NCBI GenBank assembly: GCA_016182705.1
Contig: JACPGA010000057.1
Span: forward strand, 1-9,153
Direction: 5' to 3'
From: Deltaproteobacteria bacterium
GTDB lineage: Bacteria > Desulfobacterota > GWC2-55-46
DNA: 9,153 bases
A program made the translations under genes and the position numbers. The notes beneath the pieces were generated by a model. That model ran no database searches. It had not been told where the DNA came from and worked only from the letters and a program-made list of their open reading frames with translations. Positions 1 through 6,699 of the stretch are shown piece after piece. Each line of letters begins with the position of its first letter. Position 1 is the stretch's first letter.

Positions 1-1
1 G

Positions 2-937
2 ATAGTGCTTGCCATCGGCCCCAAGGTCACGCCGATGCCCAAGGCTGCCCCGGCAATGGTCCAGGCTCCGAAGGCCGAGCCTGAAATCCAGGCTGTACCT
101 GCCACAGCGCCTGTCGAGGCCGTAAAGGCAGAGATACAGGCTCCCGCGGCGGCGGCTGTTGACACCCCGGCTCCAGTTGCCGAGGGCCCGAAAGTCGAAA
201 GGGTCGATTACAAGAAAGTAGGGGACAAGGGCAGGCTTACGATAGCCATTTCCGAAAAACCCGAGTACAGGATAAGAGAAGGCAAGGACGGCAAGACGGT
301 CGTCCTCGATATAAAGAACGTCACGATACCAGAGGCTCTCACCAGGACGCTGGATGCCTCAAAGCTCAACACCTCTGTAGCTTCCATAAGCTCTTATCAG
401 GAGTCATTGAGCCCCAGGTCGGTAAGGGTGCTCGTGAAGCTCAAGGATAAGGCTTCGTATAATGTCCAGGAGCTCGAGAACTCGCTTGCCATCGACTTTG
501 TCCAGTCAGCCCAGGCGCCCGCTGCTGGCGCTGAAACACAGGCAGACTCAAAGACAGTTCTGGACAAAGGCATAAAGATAGCCGAACAGGAGTACAACGG
601 CAAAAGAATAGACCTCGACATGATGGACGCGAACGTCTCGGATGTGCTCCGGCTCCTGGCCGAGATCAGCAACCTCAACATCGTGGCCTCTGACGATGTG
701 AAGGGCACCATCTCGCTTCGCCTGAAGAATGTGCCCTGGGACCAGGCCTTTGATCATAAGGGTAGCCCCGGCCCTCAGGGTAAGGCAGGAGAGGGAGTCC
801 GCCCTTGCCTCCAGGAAGGCCGAAGAGAAGCTCGAGGACATGGAAATAGAGTTCGTGGCTGTGAACTACGCCACTGCCGAAGACCTTGTGACGCAGGTCA
901 AGGGCGTGCTTTCCGACAGGGGAGACGTCACGACTGA
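2..937 (+). CDS. pilQ: Type IV pilus secretin PilQ, N-terminal fragment (5' partial, frameshifted)
   Basis: PilQ forms the outer-membrane channel through which type IV pili are extruded. The frame is already open at the window edge, so the signal peptide and any earlier AMIN domain lie upstream. Numbering from the GTG at 5, residues 8-62 are an Ala/Pro-rich linker. Residues 65-166 look like an AMIN (peptidoglycan-binding) domain. Residues 199-250 are the first half of the N0/STN domain, ending in VPWDQAFD. The family continues here with roughly 15 more residues (an LxxKGL...GN stretch) before an IRVAP-like strand. Instead the frame runs into about 60 low-quality residues ending at 937, while the true continuation lies in the +1-shifted frame. 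Genuine coding therefore stops near 754. This is either a recent pseudogene or an assembly or sequence error; the well-preserved protein on both sides favours a recent event or artefact. Domain assignment is by family knowledge, without a search. Confidence 0.85.
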   Translation: MVLAIGPKVTPMPKAAPAMVQAPKAEPEIQAVPATAPVEAVKAEIQAPAAAAVDTPAPVAEGPKVERVDYKKVGDKGRLTIAISEKPEYRIREGKDGKTVVLDIKNVTIPEALTRTLDASKLNTSVASISSYQESLSPRSVRVLVKLKDKASYNVQELENSLAIDFVQSAQAPAAGAETQADSKTVLDKGIKIAEQEYNGKRIDLDMMDANVSDVLRLLAEISNLNIVASDDVKGTISLRLKNVPWDQAFDHKGSPGPQGKAGEGVRPCLQEGRREARGHGNRVRGCELRHCRRPCDAGQGRAFRQGRRHD

Positions 938-1823
938 CAAGCGCACGAACATGCTCATAATCAAGGACATCAGGAGCGGGATAGACAAGGCCAGGAATGT
1001 CGTGACCAGGCTTGATACGGCCATCCCGCAGGTGCTCATCGAAGCCAGGATAGTCGAGGCCTCGTCGACCTTCGCCAGGGACCTCGGCATTCAGTGGGAC
1101 TTAAGCTACGGCACCGGCGGCAACCCGACTACGAACACGTTCGGGTCCTCCGGCCAGGAAGGTCAATTTGAAAATCAGGCCCAGATACCCGGCGGCAACA
1201 TAATAAGGCCGGATGCCCCCAACCAGTATGCCGTGAACCTGCCTGCATCGGGCATTGCCGGCACTCTCGGCGCGATAGGGTTTCAGGTGGCAAAGCTCGG
1301 AGCCAACCCGATGGTCCTTGACCTGAGGCTTTCCGCCGGTGAATCGCAGGGGCAGCTGAAGACCATATCGAGACCGAGGATCACGACCCTCGACAACAAG
1401 GAAGCCAAGATAGAGCAGGGCGAATCGATACCCTTTGAGACGACCTCGGCGGCTGGCACCTCGACTACCTTCGTCGACGCCAACCTGAGCCTCACCGTCA
1501 CGCCGCATATAACGCCCGACGGCAGCGTGCTCATGAAGATAAAAGCGTCGAGGAACTCTATCGGCAACTTTACCACGAGCGCCGGCCAGCCCTCCATCAA
1601 CAAGAAGGAGTCCATGACCGAGGTACTCGTGAAAGACGGCGAGACAACGGTAATAGGCGGAATAGTAATAACCGACAAGAACAACCAGGAAAAGGGCATA
1701 CCCTTCCTGAAAGATATCCCGGTGCTCGGGTGGTTCTTCAGGAGCAAGTCTGTATCCGATATCCAGCAGGAGCTTTTGATCTTCATAACCCCGAAGATTC
1801 TGAAGGACAAGTCCGTAGGCTGA
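729..1823 (+). CDS. pilQ: Type IV pilus secretin PilQ, C-terminal fragment (N1 + secretin domain)
   Basis: This is the continuation of PilQ in another frame. Residues are numbered from the ATG at 729, but homologous sequence begins only around the IIRVAP stretch (nt 753-770). Residues 39-97 form the N1 (secretin_N) domain, with VNYATAEDL and NMLIIKD. Residues 101-358 are the secretin beta-barrel domain. It opens with [12 protein letters not shown], contains [28 protein letters not shown] and VIGGI, and ends with the hallmark PVLGWFFRS and [11 protein letters not shown]. The C-terminus is complete and is followed by an intrinsic terminator. If translated alone, the first credible internal start would be ATG 729 or ATG 840, with no convincing ribosome binding site. 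The product would lack the signal peptide, AMIN and N0, and so should not reach the outer membrane. Joined to the upstream fragment it lacks only about 15 residues of N0. Confidence 0.88.
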   Translation: MCPGTRPLIIRVAPALRVRQERESALASRKAEEKLEDMEIEFVAVNYATAEDLVTQVKGVLSDRGDVTTDKRTNMLIIKDIRSGIDKARNVVTRLDTAIPQVLIEARIVEASSTFARDLGIQWDLSYGTGGNPTTNTFGSSGQEGQFENQAQIPGGNIIRPDAPNQYAVNLPASGIAGTLGAIGFQVAKLGANPMVLDLRLSAGESQGQLKTISRPRITTLDNKEAKIEQGESIPFETTSAAGTSTTFVDANLSLTVTPHITPDGSVLMKIKASRNSIGNFTTSAGQPSINKKESMTEVLVKDGETTVIGGIVITDKNNQEKGIPFLKDIPVLGWFFRSKSVSDIQQELLIFITPKILKDKSVG

Positions 1824-1844
1824 CGCCGTTTAAAACCAACACTC

Positions 1845-1875
1845 AAAAAATGCACCCTCCGGGGTGCATTTTTTT
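1845..1875 (+). terminator. Intrinsic terminator after pilQ
   Basis: A perfect 7-bp GC-rich stem, TGCACCC (1851-1857) with GGGTGCA (1862-1868), has a TCCG tetraloop and is followed by a run of seven T. A matching A run (1845-1850) precedes the stem, so the structure could also stop transcription arriving from the opposite strand. It starts 21 nt after the pilQ stop and separates the pil operon from the aro genes. Confidence 0.9.
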
Positions 1876-1876
1876 A

Positions 1877-1905
1877 TTTATGGGGAAGCGGAAAAGTTAT
1901 ATAAA
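1877..1905 (+). promoter_or_regulatory. Possible promoter for the aroC-aroK-aroB unit
   Basis: After the pilQ terminator, an AT-rich stretch contains a TATAAA-like -10 (1900-1905). A poor -35 match, TTTATG (1877-1882), lies 17 bp upstream. Transcription would begin about 25 nt before the aroC start codon. The -35 is weak, so the call rests mainly on position (a new unit needs a promoter after a terminator) and on the -10 box. Confidence 0.3.
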
Positions 1906-1936
1906 TAAAGCTACTCCATTTGGAACAGGTGACAGA

Positions 1937-3124
1937 ATGAGATACCTTACCGCCGGCGAATCGCACGGCCGGGAGCTTACCGCCATAATCGAGGGCGTGC
2001 CAGCGGGTCTTGAGGTCGCCTCAAGCGACATAGACCGCGAACTGGCCAGACGGCAGTCCGGATACGGCCGTGGCGGCAGGCTGAAGATAGAGACCGACCG
2101 GGCCGAGATAACATCAGGCATAAGGCACGGGAAGACCCTTGGGTCGCCCATAGCCCTGGTCGTGAGGAACAAGGACTGGGAGAACTGGACCGAGATAATG
2201 TCACCTGGCGTTGTAGCCGCCGCAAGCGACAGCAGGGCGGTCACCAGGCCCAGGCCCGGGCACGCTGACCTGACCGGCGGGCTTAAGTACGGCCACAGGG
2301 ACCTGAGGAACGTGCTTGAGCGCTCAAGTGCCAGAGAGACCACGATGAGGGTTGCCGCGGGCTCCATCGCGCGCCGCCTCCTTGGTGAGTTCGGAATACA
2401 GGTCTACAGCTGGGTGACGGAAATAGGCGGGGTCAAGGCAGAGTTTGCAGGCGCGCCCGCGGCTCTTTTCAGGAGCGCGGAAAGCTCAGAGGTAAGGTGC
2501 CCAGACGGCGCGGCCTCGAAGGCCATGATGGAGAGGATCGATAAGGCAAAGGCCGAAGGCGACAGCCTGGGCGGGGCGTTCGAGGTCGTCCTCACTGGCG
2601 TGCCTCCGGGGCTCGGGAGCTACGTTCAATGGGACAGGAAGCTTGACGCGAGGCTCGCCTTTGCCCTCATGTCCATTCAGGCGATAAAGGGCGCTGAGGT
2701 AGGCATGGGCTTCAAAGTCGCTTCCATCCCTGGCTCAGAGGTCCACGACGAGATATCTTATTCCCAAAAGGGCAAGTCAGCCAGATTCTGGCCCAGGAAG
2801 CCGGGTTTTTCAAGGAAGACAAATAACGCGGGCGGCATAGAGGGTGGCATGTCCAACGGCGAGCCGATAGTCCTGCGCGCCGCCATGAAGCCTATACCGA
2901 CTCTGTACAAGCCTCTGCGCGCAGTGGATATCGATACGAAAAAGCCTTTCAAGGCGAGCGTGGAAAGGTCTGATACCTGCGCGGTCCCGGCTGCGGCTGT
3001 CATAGCCGAGGCTGCGGCCGCGTTTGAAGTGGCCAGCGCGTTTCTGGAAAAGTTCGGCGGCGATTCAATATCAGAAATAACGCGCAACTATAGGGGCTAT
3101 CTCGAGAGCGTCACAGGTTACTGA
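1937..3124 (+). CDS. aroC: Chorismate synthase
   Basis: This enzyme catalyses the last shikimate-pathway step, 5-enolpyruvylshikimate-3-phosphate to chorismate, in the cytosol using reduced FMN. The protein has 395 residues, near the roughly 390 of the longer bacterial form. Family signatures are intact: GESHG at 7-11, [18 protein letters not shown] around 129-146, the FMN-site [15 protein letters not shown] at 296-310, and [16 protein letters not shown] at 344-359. The ATG at 1937 is chosen because chorismate synthases begin just before the TAGESHG motif and because AGGTGA (1927-1932) sits 4 nt upstream. The frame is open further upstream, with an in-frame ATG at 1880, but that extension would overlap the promoter-like and terminator sequence. 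It is first in an aroC-aroK-aroB block. The stop codon directly abuts the palindromic repeat that fills the gap to aroK. Confidence 0.97.
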   Translation: MRYLTAGESHGRELTAIIEGVPAGLEVASSDIDRELARRQSGYGRGGRLKIETDRAEITSGIRHGKTLGSPIALVVRNKDWENWTEIMSPGVVAAASDSRAVTRPRPGHADLTGGLKYGHRDLRNVLERSSARETTMRVAAGSIARRLLGEFGIQVYSWVTEIGGVKAEFAGAPAALFRSAESSEVRCPDGAASKAMMERIDKAKAEGDSLGGAFEVVLTGVPPGLGSYVQWDRKLDARLAFALMSIQAIKGAEVGMGFKVASIPGSEVHDEISYSQKGKSARFWPRKPGFSRKTNNAGGIEGGMSNGEPIVLRAAMKPIPTLYKPLRAVDIDTKKPFKASVERSDTCAVPAAAVIAEAAAAFEVASAFLEKFGGDSISEITRNYRGYLESVTGY

Positions 3125-3247
3125 CAGGCTGCTGAAAAATTCCATCTGCGTCGTTGTCATTGTCGCTTGTAATTGCGGCGTACATACAGAGTACGCCTCA
3201 TTCCGCGCTCCTCGACGCCTTGCATATGGAGCTTTTTGAGCAGCCTG
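3125..3247 (+). repeat. Palindromic intergenic repeat, copy 1 (123 bp)
   Basis: This is a nested imperfect palindrome. The outer arms are CAGGCTGCTGAAAAA (3125-3139) and TTTTTGAGCAGCCTG (3233-3247), pairing at 14 of 15 positions. They extend inward through TCCAT/ATGGA (3141-3145 / 3226-3230). A second helix pairs GCGTCG (3148-3153) with CGACGC (3213-3218). A third is GGCGTAC/GTACGCC (3177-3183 / 3191-3197) with a 7-nt loop. A related copy in the same orientation lies at 8545-8666. It begins on the base after the aroC stop codon and ends 28 nt before the aroK start. There is no transposase and no obvious target duplication. It resembles a REP- or MITE-type element; that classification is inference. 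Confidence 0.85.
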
Positions 3248-3275
3248 AATAAAAAAGGATTTTTTCAGCAAGCAT

Positions 3276-3824
3276 ATGAACAGCGAACCTGTCCCACAGA
3301 CCCGCGCAATAGTCCTTACCGGGTTCATGGGCACTGGAAAATCTACTGTCGGAAGGCTCCTTGCCAAACGGCTCGGCTTCGGGTTTCTTGACCTTGACGA
3401 GCTGATTGAGAAAGAAGCCGGGATACCCATAAAGGAGATTTTCAGCGCCCATGGCGAGGCCTGTTTCAGGGAGTTCGAATCCCGCGCCATAAAAAGGCTC
3501 GCGTCCAGCGAGCTTGGCACGGCTTTGGTCGTATCTACCGGGGGCGGCGCTGTGGTAAGGGAGCTGAACAGGTCGCTTCTGAGAAGCTTCGGCGTACTTG
3601 TGTGCCTGAAGGCCTCACCTGAGGAGATATTGAGAAGGGTCGGCAACAGGCCGGAGCGCCCCCTTCTTTACGGGCCTGACCGGGAAGACAAGCTCCACGC
3701 GCTCCTCAGTGAACGGCAGGCGGCCTACATGGACTGCGACCTCGAAGTGGACACGACAGGGCTGAGGCCCGAAGAGGTTGCGGGAATAATCCAGGAGTAC
3801 CTTTCCTCTGTCAAGCCCGAATAA
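3276..3824 (+). CDS. aroK: Shikimate kinase
   Basis: It phosphorylates shikimate at the 3-hydroxyl with ATP, the fifth step of the shikimate pathway. The 182 residues match the usual single-domain size. The Walker A loop GFMGTGKST lies at 16-24. FLDLDELIE (D39, D41) matches the shikimate/Mg-binding DxD. R65 in ACFREFE and the GGG at 89-91 match substrate-binding positions. The lid segment RPERPLL lies at 125-131 with R128, and R147 precedes the adenine-binding end. ATG 3276 is the first possible start: upstream the frame reaches a stop at 3246 with no other start codon. The ribosome binding site is poor, since the only AAGGA-like sequence (3255-3259) is about 16 nt away. The 5' leader contains the right end of the palindromic repeat. 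It is followed 39 nt later by aroB, a classic pairing. The paralogue name aroL cannot be excluded by sequence alone, but context favours aroK. Confidence 0.95.
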   Translation: MNSEPVPQTRAIVLTGFMGTGKSTVGRLLAKRLGFGFLDLDELIEKEAGIPIKEIFSAHGEACFREFESRAIKRLASSELGTALVVSTGGGAVVRELNRSLLRSFGVLVCLKASPEEILRRVGNRPERPLLYGPDREDKLHALLSERQAAYMDCDLEVDTTGLRPEEVAGIIQEYLSSVKPE

Positions 3825-3863
3825 ACTTTTCGAAAAAAAACGCCAAATGACGATTGAAGGAAT

Positions 3864-4943
3864 ATGCGCACTGTAAGAGTAGAGCTGGGAGAGCGGTCGT
3901 ACGATATCTCGATTGAAAGAGGCATCCTCAAAGAGGTCGGCCCCATGACGGCGGCCCTCGGCCTCAAGGGCAGGGCAGCCCTTGTTACAAACCCGACGGT
4001 GGGTGCCCTTTACGGCGATGTTGTCGTTAAAAGCCTTGAGGCGGCTGGCTTCAAAACAGTCGTCATCACTGTGCCTGACGGCGAAGAGTACAAGAGCCTT
4101 GAGGAGGCCGGGAAGGTCTTTGACGCCCTCATCGAGGGCAGGTTCGAGCGGTCTTCGCCGATCGTCGCCCTTGGCGGCGGCGTCATCGGTGACATGGCGG
4201 GTTTCGTAGCCGCGACTTATCTGCGAGGCGTGCCGTTTGTACAGGTTCCTACGACTCTTCTTTCGCAGGTTGACAGCTCGGTCGGCGGCAAGACCGCCGT
4301 GAATCACCCGAAAGGCAAGAACCTTATCGGCGCGTTCTATCAGCCCAGGGCTGTATTCATAGACCCGGAGGTATTAAAGACCCTTGATGAAAGGGAACTG
4401 AGGGCCGGGCTCGCCGAAGTGATAAAATACGGCGTCATCCGGGACAATGAGTTTTTCGAATTTCTCGAAAAGAACGCTGACAAGCTCCTTGAGCCGGGCG
4501 AAGAGATAATCAAGGCCATAGAGAAGTCATGCGCGATAAAGGCCGAAGTAGTGGGTAGGGACGAACGGGAAGAGGGGCTGCGCGCTATATTGAACTTCGG
4601 CCATACCTTCGGGCACGCCATAGAGGCCCTCTCAGGCTACGGCACCTTCAGGCACGGCGAGGCCGTCGCGATAGGCATGGCGATGGCCGCCGGTCTTTCA
4701 GCGAAGCTCGGGGGCTGCCTTGAGTGCGGCCCCAGGATAACCGCTCTCCTTAAAAAGCTCGGCATGCCGTTCGCGCCGCCAGCCATAGGCGCTGAAGCTT
4801 TCATAGGCGCGATGAGGCTGGATAAAAAGGTCTCGTCAGGCAGGATAAGGTTCATACTTGCATCGGAGATGGGCAAGGTTTTTTTGAAAGAAGTGGGCGA
4901 AGATGTTTTGAGGGAATATCTATCCGCCGGAGCCGGGCGCTGA
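3864..4943 (+). CDS. aroB: 3-dehydroquinate synthase
   Basis: It converts 3-deoxy-D-arabino-heptulosonate 7-phosphate to 3-dehydroquinate, the second shikimate-pathway step, using NAD and a divalent metal (Zn or Co). The 359 residues are standard length. The nucleotide-binding GGGVIGD is at 104-110, and PTTLLSQVDSSVGGKTAVNH around 129-148 holds substrate-contacting residues. The expected metal ligands are E185 (in LAEVIKYG), H247 (in LNFGHTFGH) and H264 (in RHGEAVAIGM), positions almost identical to the characterised fungal domain. The start ATG 3864 gives the typical MxTVxVELGERSY opening. Its Shine-Dalgarno GAAGGA (3856-3861) is strong but unusually close, about 2 nt from the ATG. It is last in the aro block and is followed by an intrinsic terminator. 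Confidence 0.97.
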   Translation: MRTVRVELGERSYDISIERGILKEVGPMTAALGLKGRAALVTNPTVGALYGDVVVKSLEAAGFKTVVITVPDGEEYKSLEEAGKVFDALIEGRFERSSPIVALGGGVIGDMAGFVAATYLRGVPFVQVPTTLLSQVDSSVGGKTAVNHPKGKNLIGAFYQPRAVFIDPEVLKTLDERELRAGLAEVIKYGVIRDNEFFEFLEKNADKLLEPGEEIIKAIEKSCAIKAEVVGRDEREEGLRAILNFGHTFGHAIEALSGYGTFRHGEAVAIGMAMAAGLSAKLGGCLECGPRITALLKKLGMPFAPPAIGAEAFIGAMRLDKKVSSGRIRFILASEMGKVFLKEVGEDVLREYLSAGAGR

Positions 4944-4959
4944 GACTTTCCACCTCGCT

Positions 4960-4999
4960 CCCTCAGGTCAGGTTTATCTTGACTTAAGGGCTGTTTTTT
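4960..4999 (+). terminator. Intrinsic terminator after aroB
   Basis: CCCT-C-AGGTCA (4960-4970) pairs with TGACTT-A-AGGG (4980-4990), giving nine Watson-Crick pairs, one G-T wobble and one internal mismatch, with a 9-nt loop. A six-T run (4994-4999) begins 3 nt after the stem. It lies 17 nt after the aroB stop and probably ends the aroC-aroK-aroB transcript. The stem is imperfect, so it may be leaky. Confidence 0.6.
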
Positions 5000-5007
5000 A
5001 ATACTTT
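4979..5007 (+). promoter_or_regulatory. Possible promoter for the TPR-roadblock-M24-acc unit
   Basis: TTGACT (4979-4984) is a good -35 match. TACTTT (5002-5007) at a 17-bp spacing is a poor -10, matching 3 of 6. The -35 lies within the right arm of the preceding terminator. Transcription from about 5014 would favour the ATG at 5032 over the one at 5008 as translation start. Position supports it more than sequence does. Confidence 0.27.
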
Positions 5008-5031
5008 ATGTCATTAAACCGGGGTTCTTTC

Positions 5032-5247
5032 ATGGGCAATATCAAAGCTGGCGACGACATGTTTTTCACAATCACGATGGCCGAGGTCCTTGAGGACCAG
5101 GGCCATTATGAAGACGCCCTGATGATATACAAGATACTCATCGATACGACCCCCTGGGACCAGTCACTCAACCTGAGGATGGATAAGCTCAAGAGCCTGG
5201 CCGAAAGGGGCAAGCGCAGGCCCCAGAAGCAGGACACGGTAGCCTGA
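5032..5247 (+). CDS. Small single-TPR protein
   Basis: This is a 71-residue hydrophilic protein without signal peptide or membrane segment. Residues about 10-45 read as one tetratricopeptide-like helix pair, with a VLEDQGHYEDALMIYKIL core and a following P, then a charged tail rich in K, R and Q. It resembles the small 'TPR repeat' hypotheticals found in deltaproteobacterial genomes; I do not know a tested function. Two starts are possible. ATG 5008 adds eight residues and lacks a nearby ribosome binding site. ATG 5032 has GGGG (5021-5024) 7 nt upstream and is preferred. The stop overlaps the next start in a TGATG junction (5245-5249), which implies translational coupling and probably a joint role with the Roadblock protein. 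One TPR alone is too short for a full superhelix, so it probably acts as a partner-binding or dimerising module (inference). Confidence 0.75.
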   Translation: MGNIKAGDDMFFTITMAEVLEDQGHYEDALMIYKILIDTTPWDQSLNLRMDKLKSLAERGKRRPQKQDTVA

Positions 5248-5606
5248 TGTCTTTTCTTGAAGTCTTGAAAGAGCTTGTCGAAGGCGTAGAGGGCGGCATT
5301 GCCGCCACGCTTATGGGCATGGACGGCATAGCCGTCGAGCAGTATATAAAGTCAGGCGGCTATGATGTCGAGACGGTCGGGGTCGAGTACGGCAAGGTGA
5401 TAGAGGAAATAAAGAACGCCTCGAGCCTCCTGAACCTCGGCACGGTTGAAGAGGTGATGGTCGCCACAGCGTCAAGCGACCTCCTTTTGAGGATGTCGAC
5501 GCCTGAGTACTACATAGCCTTTGTACTCGGCCACAATTCCAATATAGGCAAGGCGAGATACCTCGCGAGGAAAGCCGCTGAACGGACCGCCAGTGAACTC
5601 CTCTGA
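5247..5606 (+). CDS. Roadblock/LC7 domain protein (MglB-like)
   Basis: The 119 residues form one Roadblock/LC7 domain. The pattern runs an N-terminal helix (FLEVLKELVEGV), the first strand pair (GGIAATLMGMDGIAVEQY, with its conserved G-x-D-G turn), a long central helix (about 48-66), two more strands (EEVMVATASSDLLLRMS; YYIAFVLGH) and a C-terminal helix (NIGKARYLARKAAERTASEL). Bacterial members such as MglB dimerise and regulate Ras-like GTPases of the MglA type that control polarity and motility. No GTPase gene is present here, so the partner is unknown. The ATG overlaps the upstream stop by one base, and the downstream M24 peptidase ATG follows after one base. The domain is called from family knowledge and the strand/helix pattern. 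A direct link to type IV pili is only suggestive, though pilQ lies upstream. Confidence 0.82.
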   Translation: MSFLEVLKELVEGVEGGIAATLMGMDGIAVEQYIKSGGYDVETVGVEYGKVIEEIKNASSLLNLGTVEEVMVATASSDLLLRMSTPEYYIAFVLGHNSNIGKARYLARKAAERTASELL

Positions 5607-5607
5607 G

Positions 5608-6687
5608 ATGAAACCCCTTTACAGGGAAAGGCTCAAAAGGCTCAGGAGCTCGATGGCCGGGAAAAAACTCGGCGCTTTTGTCGTGACAGACTTGAAGAAC
5701 ATCAGGTACCTCACGGGCTTCACCGGGTCGAGCGCTTACGCCATAGTTTCTTCTGACAAGGCTTTTTTTCTCACGGACCCGAGATACACGGCCCAGTCGC
5801 GCGAAGAGGTAAAGGGCTTTCGCGTCAAAATATTCAAGAAGGCACTCGATACTGTAGCAGAGATTCTGGGCGGGATAAAAGCCGCCGCCGTCGGGTTCGA
5901 ATCAGGGTCAGTCAGCTTTGATAATTACTCGAAGCTCGCGAAGGCGCTCAAAGGCAAGGCAAAACTCAAGGCTTCCGCCGGGCTGGTCAGCGCGCTCAGA
6001 AGCGTTAAAGACCAGTTCGAGATTGAAAAGATAACAGAAGCGGCAAAGCTTCTTGACAAGGGCTTCATTCACGCGCTGAAGGTGGTCAAGCCCGGCGCCA
6101 TCGAGCGGGAAGCCGCCTTCTCGATTGAGACATTCTGGAAGAAAAGAGGGGCAGAGGGACTTGCCTTTGACACCATAATAGCTTCAGGGGAGCGCGGCGC
6201 GCTCCCGCATGGAAAGGCATCTGAAAAGCGGATAAAAAAGGGCGAGCTTGTCGTAATAGACATGGGCGCCCTGTTGAACGGATATAACTCTGACGAGACC
6301 AGGACCTTCGTGACCGGCAGGCCCACGGCAAAACAGAAAGAGGTCTATCAGGTCGTGAGGGACGCGCAGGCAGCGGCAATAGAGAGCATACGGCCCGGAG
6401 TGAAAGCTTCGGCGGTGGACCTGGCCGCGAGAAGCGTCATTGGAAAAGCCGGTTACGGAAAATATTTTGGCCACGGCACCGGACACGGCGTCGGGCTCGA
6501 CATACACGAATCTCCGGGGCTGGGGCCCACGAGCATCGATGTCCTCGAAGAGGGGATGGTAATAACTGTCGAGCCGGGCATATACATACCAGGGTGGGGC
6601 GGCGTCAGGATAGAGGACATGGCCCTTGTCACGAAAAACGGAGCAAAGCTCCTTACCAGCACAAACAGGGATCTCGTAATCCTTTGA
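5608..6687 (+). CDS. M24 metallopeptidase, Xaa-Pro aminopeptidase/dipeptidase type
   Basis: This cytosolic dinuclear-metal peptidase releases N-terminal residues preceding proline, or cleaves Xaa-Pro dipeptides. The N-terminal creatinase-like domain (about 1-130) contains the family motif VTDLKNIRYLTGFTGS. The pita-bread catalytic domain (about 135-359) retains all five metal ligands, numbered from ATG 5608: D218 and D229 in IDMGALLNGYNSDETRTF, H293 in GHGTGHGVGLDIHESP, E322 in VEPGIYIPG and E336 in GVRIED. It should therefore be active. ATG 5608 is preferred because it sits one base after the Roadblock stop (TGAGATG). A GTG at 5593 would add five residues and overlap that gene. Neither has a strong ribosome binding site, so coupling is likely. 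Linkage to accB-accC is common in Deltaproteobacteria. Whether it is pepP or pepQ cannot be settled, so no symbol is given. Confidence 0.93.
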   Translation: MKPLYRERLKRLRSSMAGKKLGAFVVTDLKNIRYLTGFTGSSAYAIVSSDKAFFLTDPRYTAQSREEVKGFRVKIFKKALDTVAEILGGIKAAAVGFESGSVSFDNYSKLAKALKGKAKLKASAGLVSALRSVKDQFEIEKITEAAKLLDKGFIHALKVVKPGAIEREAAFSIETFWKKRGAEGLAFDTIIASGERGALPHGKASEKRIKKGELVVIDMGALLNGYNSDETRTFVTGRPTAKQKEVYQVVRDAQAAAIESIRPGVKASAVDLAARSVIGKAGYGKYFGHGTGHGVGLDIHESPGLGPTSIDVLEEGMVITVEPGIYIPGWGGVRIEDMALVTKNGAKLLTSTNRDLVIL

Positions 6688-6699
6688 TCAGGAGGATAG

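Noticed and set aside
737..775. Programmed ribosomal frameshift in pilQ
   Set aside because: No slippery heptamer or downstream structure was seen, and a frameshift would not restore the missing ~15 residues of the N0 domain. A deletion explains both.
1730..1936. Upstream extension of the aroC frame with earlier ATG codons (for example 1880)
   Set aside because: It overlaps the end of pilQ, the terminator and the AT-rich promoter-like stretch. Chorismate synthases begin just before TAGESHG, and the ATG at 1937 has its own AGGTGA.
3120..3250. Target-site duplication flanking repeat copy 1, indicating recent transposition
   Set aside because: The flanks (TGA before CAGG; AAT after CCTG) do not match each other. 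In copy 2 (TGA; TTA) they also do not.
3251..3265. AAAAAA-GGA-TTTTTT hairpin before aroK as a terminator
   Set aside because: Only A-T pairs and a 3-base loop; too weak. It lies just ahead of a start codon and contains the only GGA that might serve in ribosome binding.
3071..3646. Minus-strand open frames crossing the aroC end, the repeat and aroK
   Set aside because: They run antisense to clearly conserved genes and through the palindrome, with no family-like motifs; shadows of coding on the other strand. The same holds for the minus-strand frame at 8349-8645 through repeat copy 2.
3825..3863. TTTTCGAAAA palindrome between aroK and aroB as terminator or operator
   Set aside because: Short, AT-rich and with no T-run on the coding strand. 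It lies between two genes normally co-transcribed.
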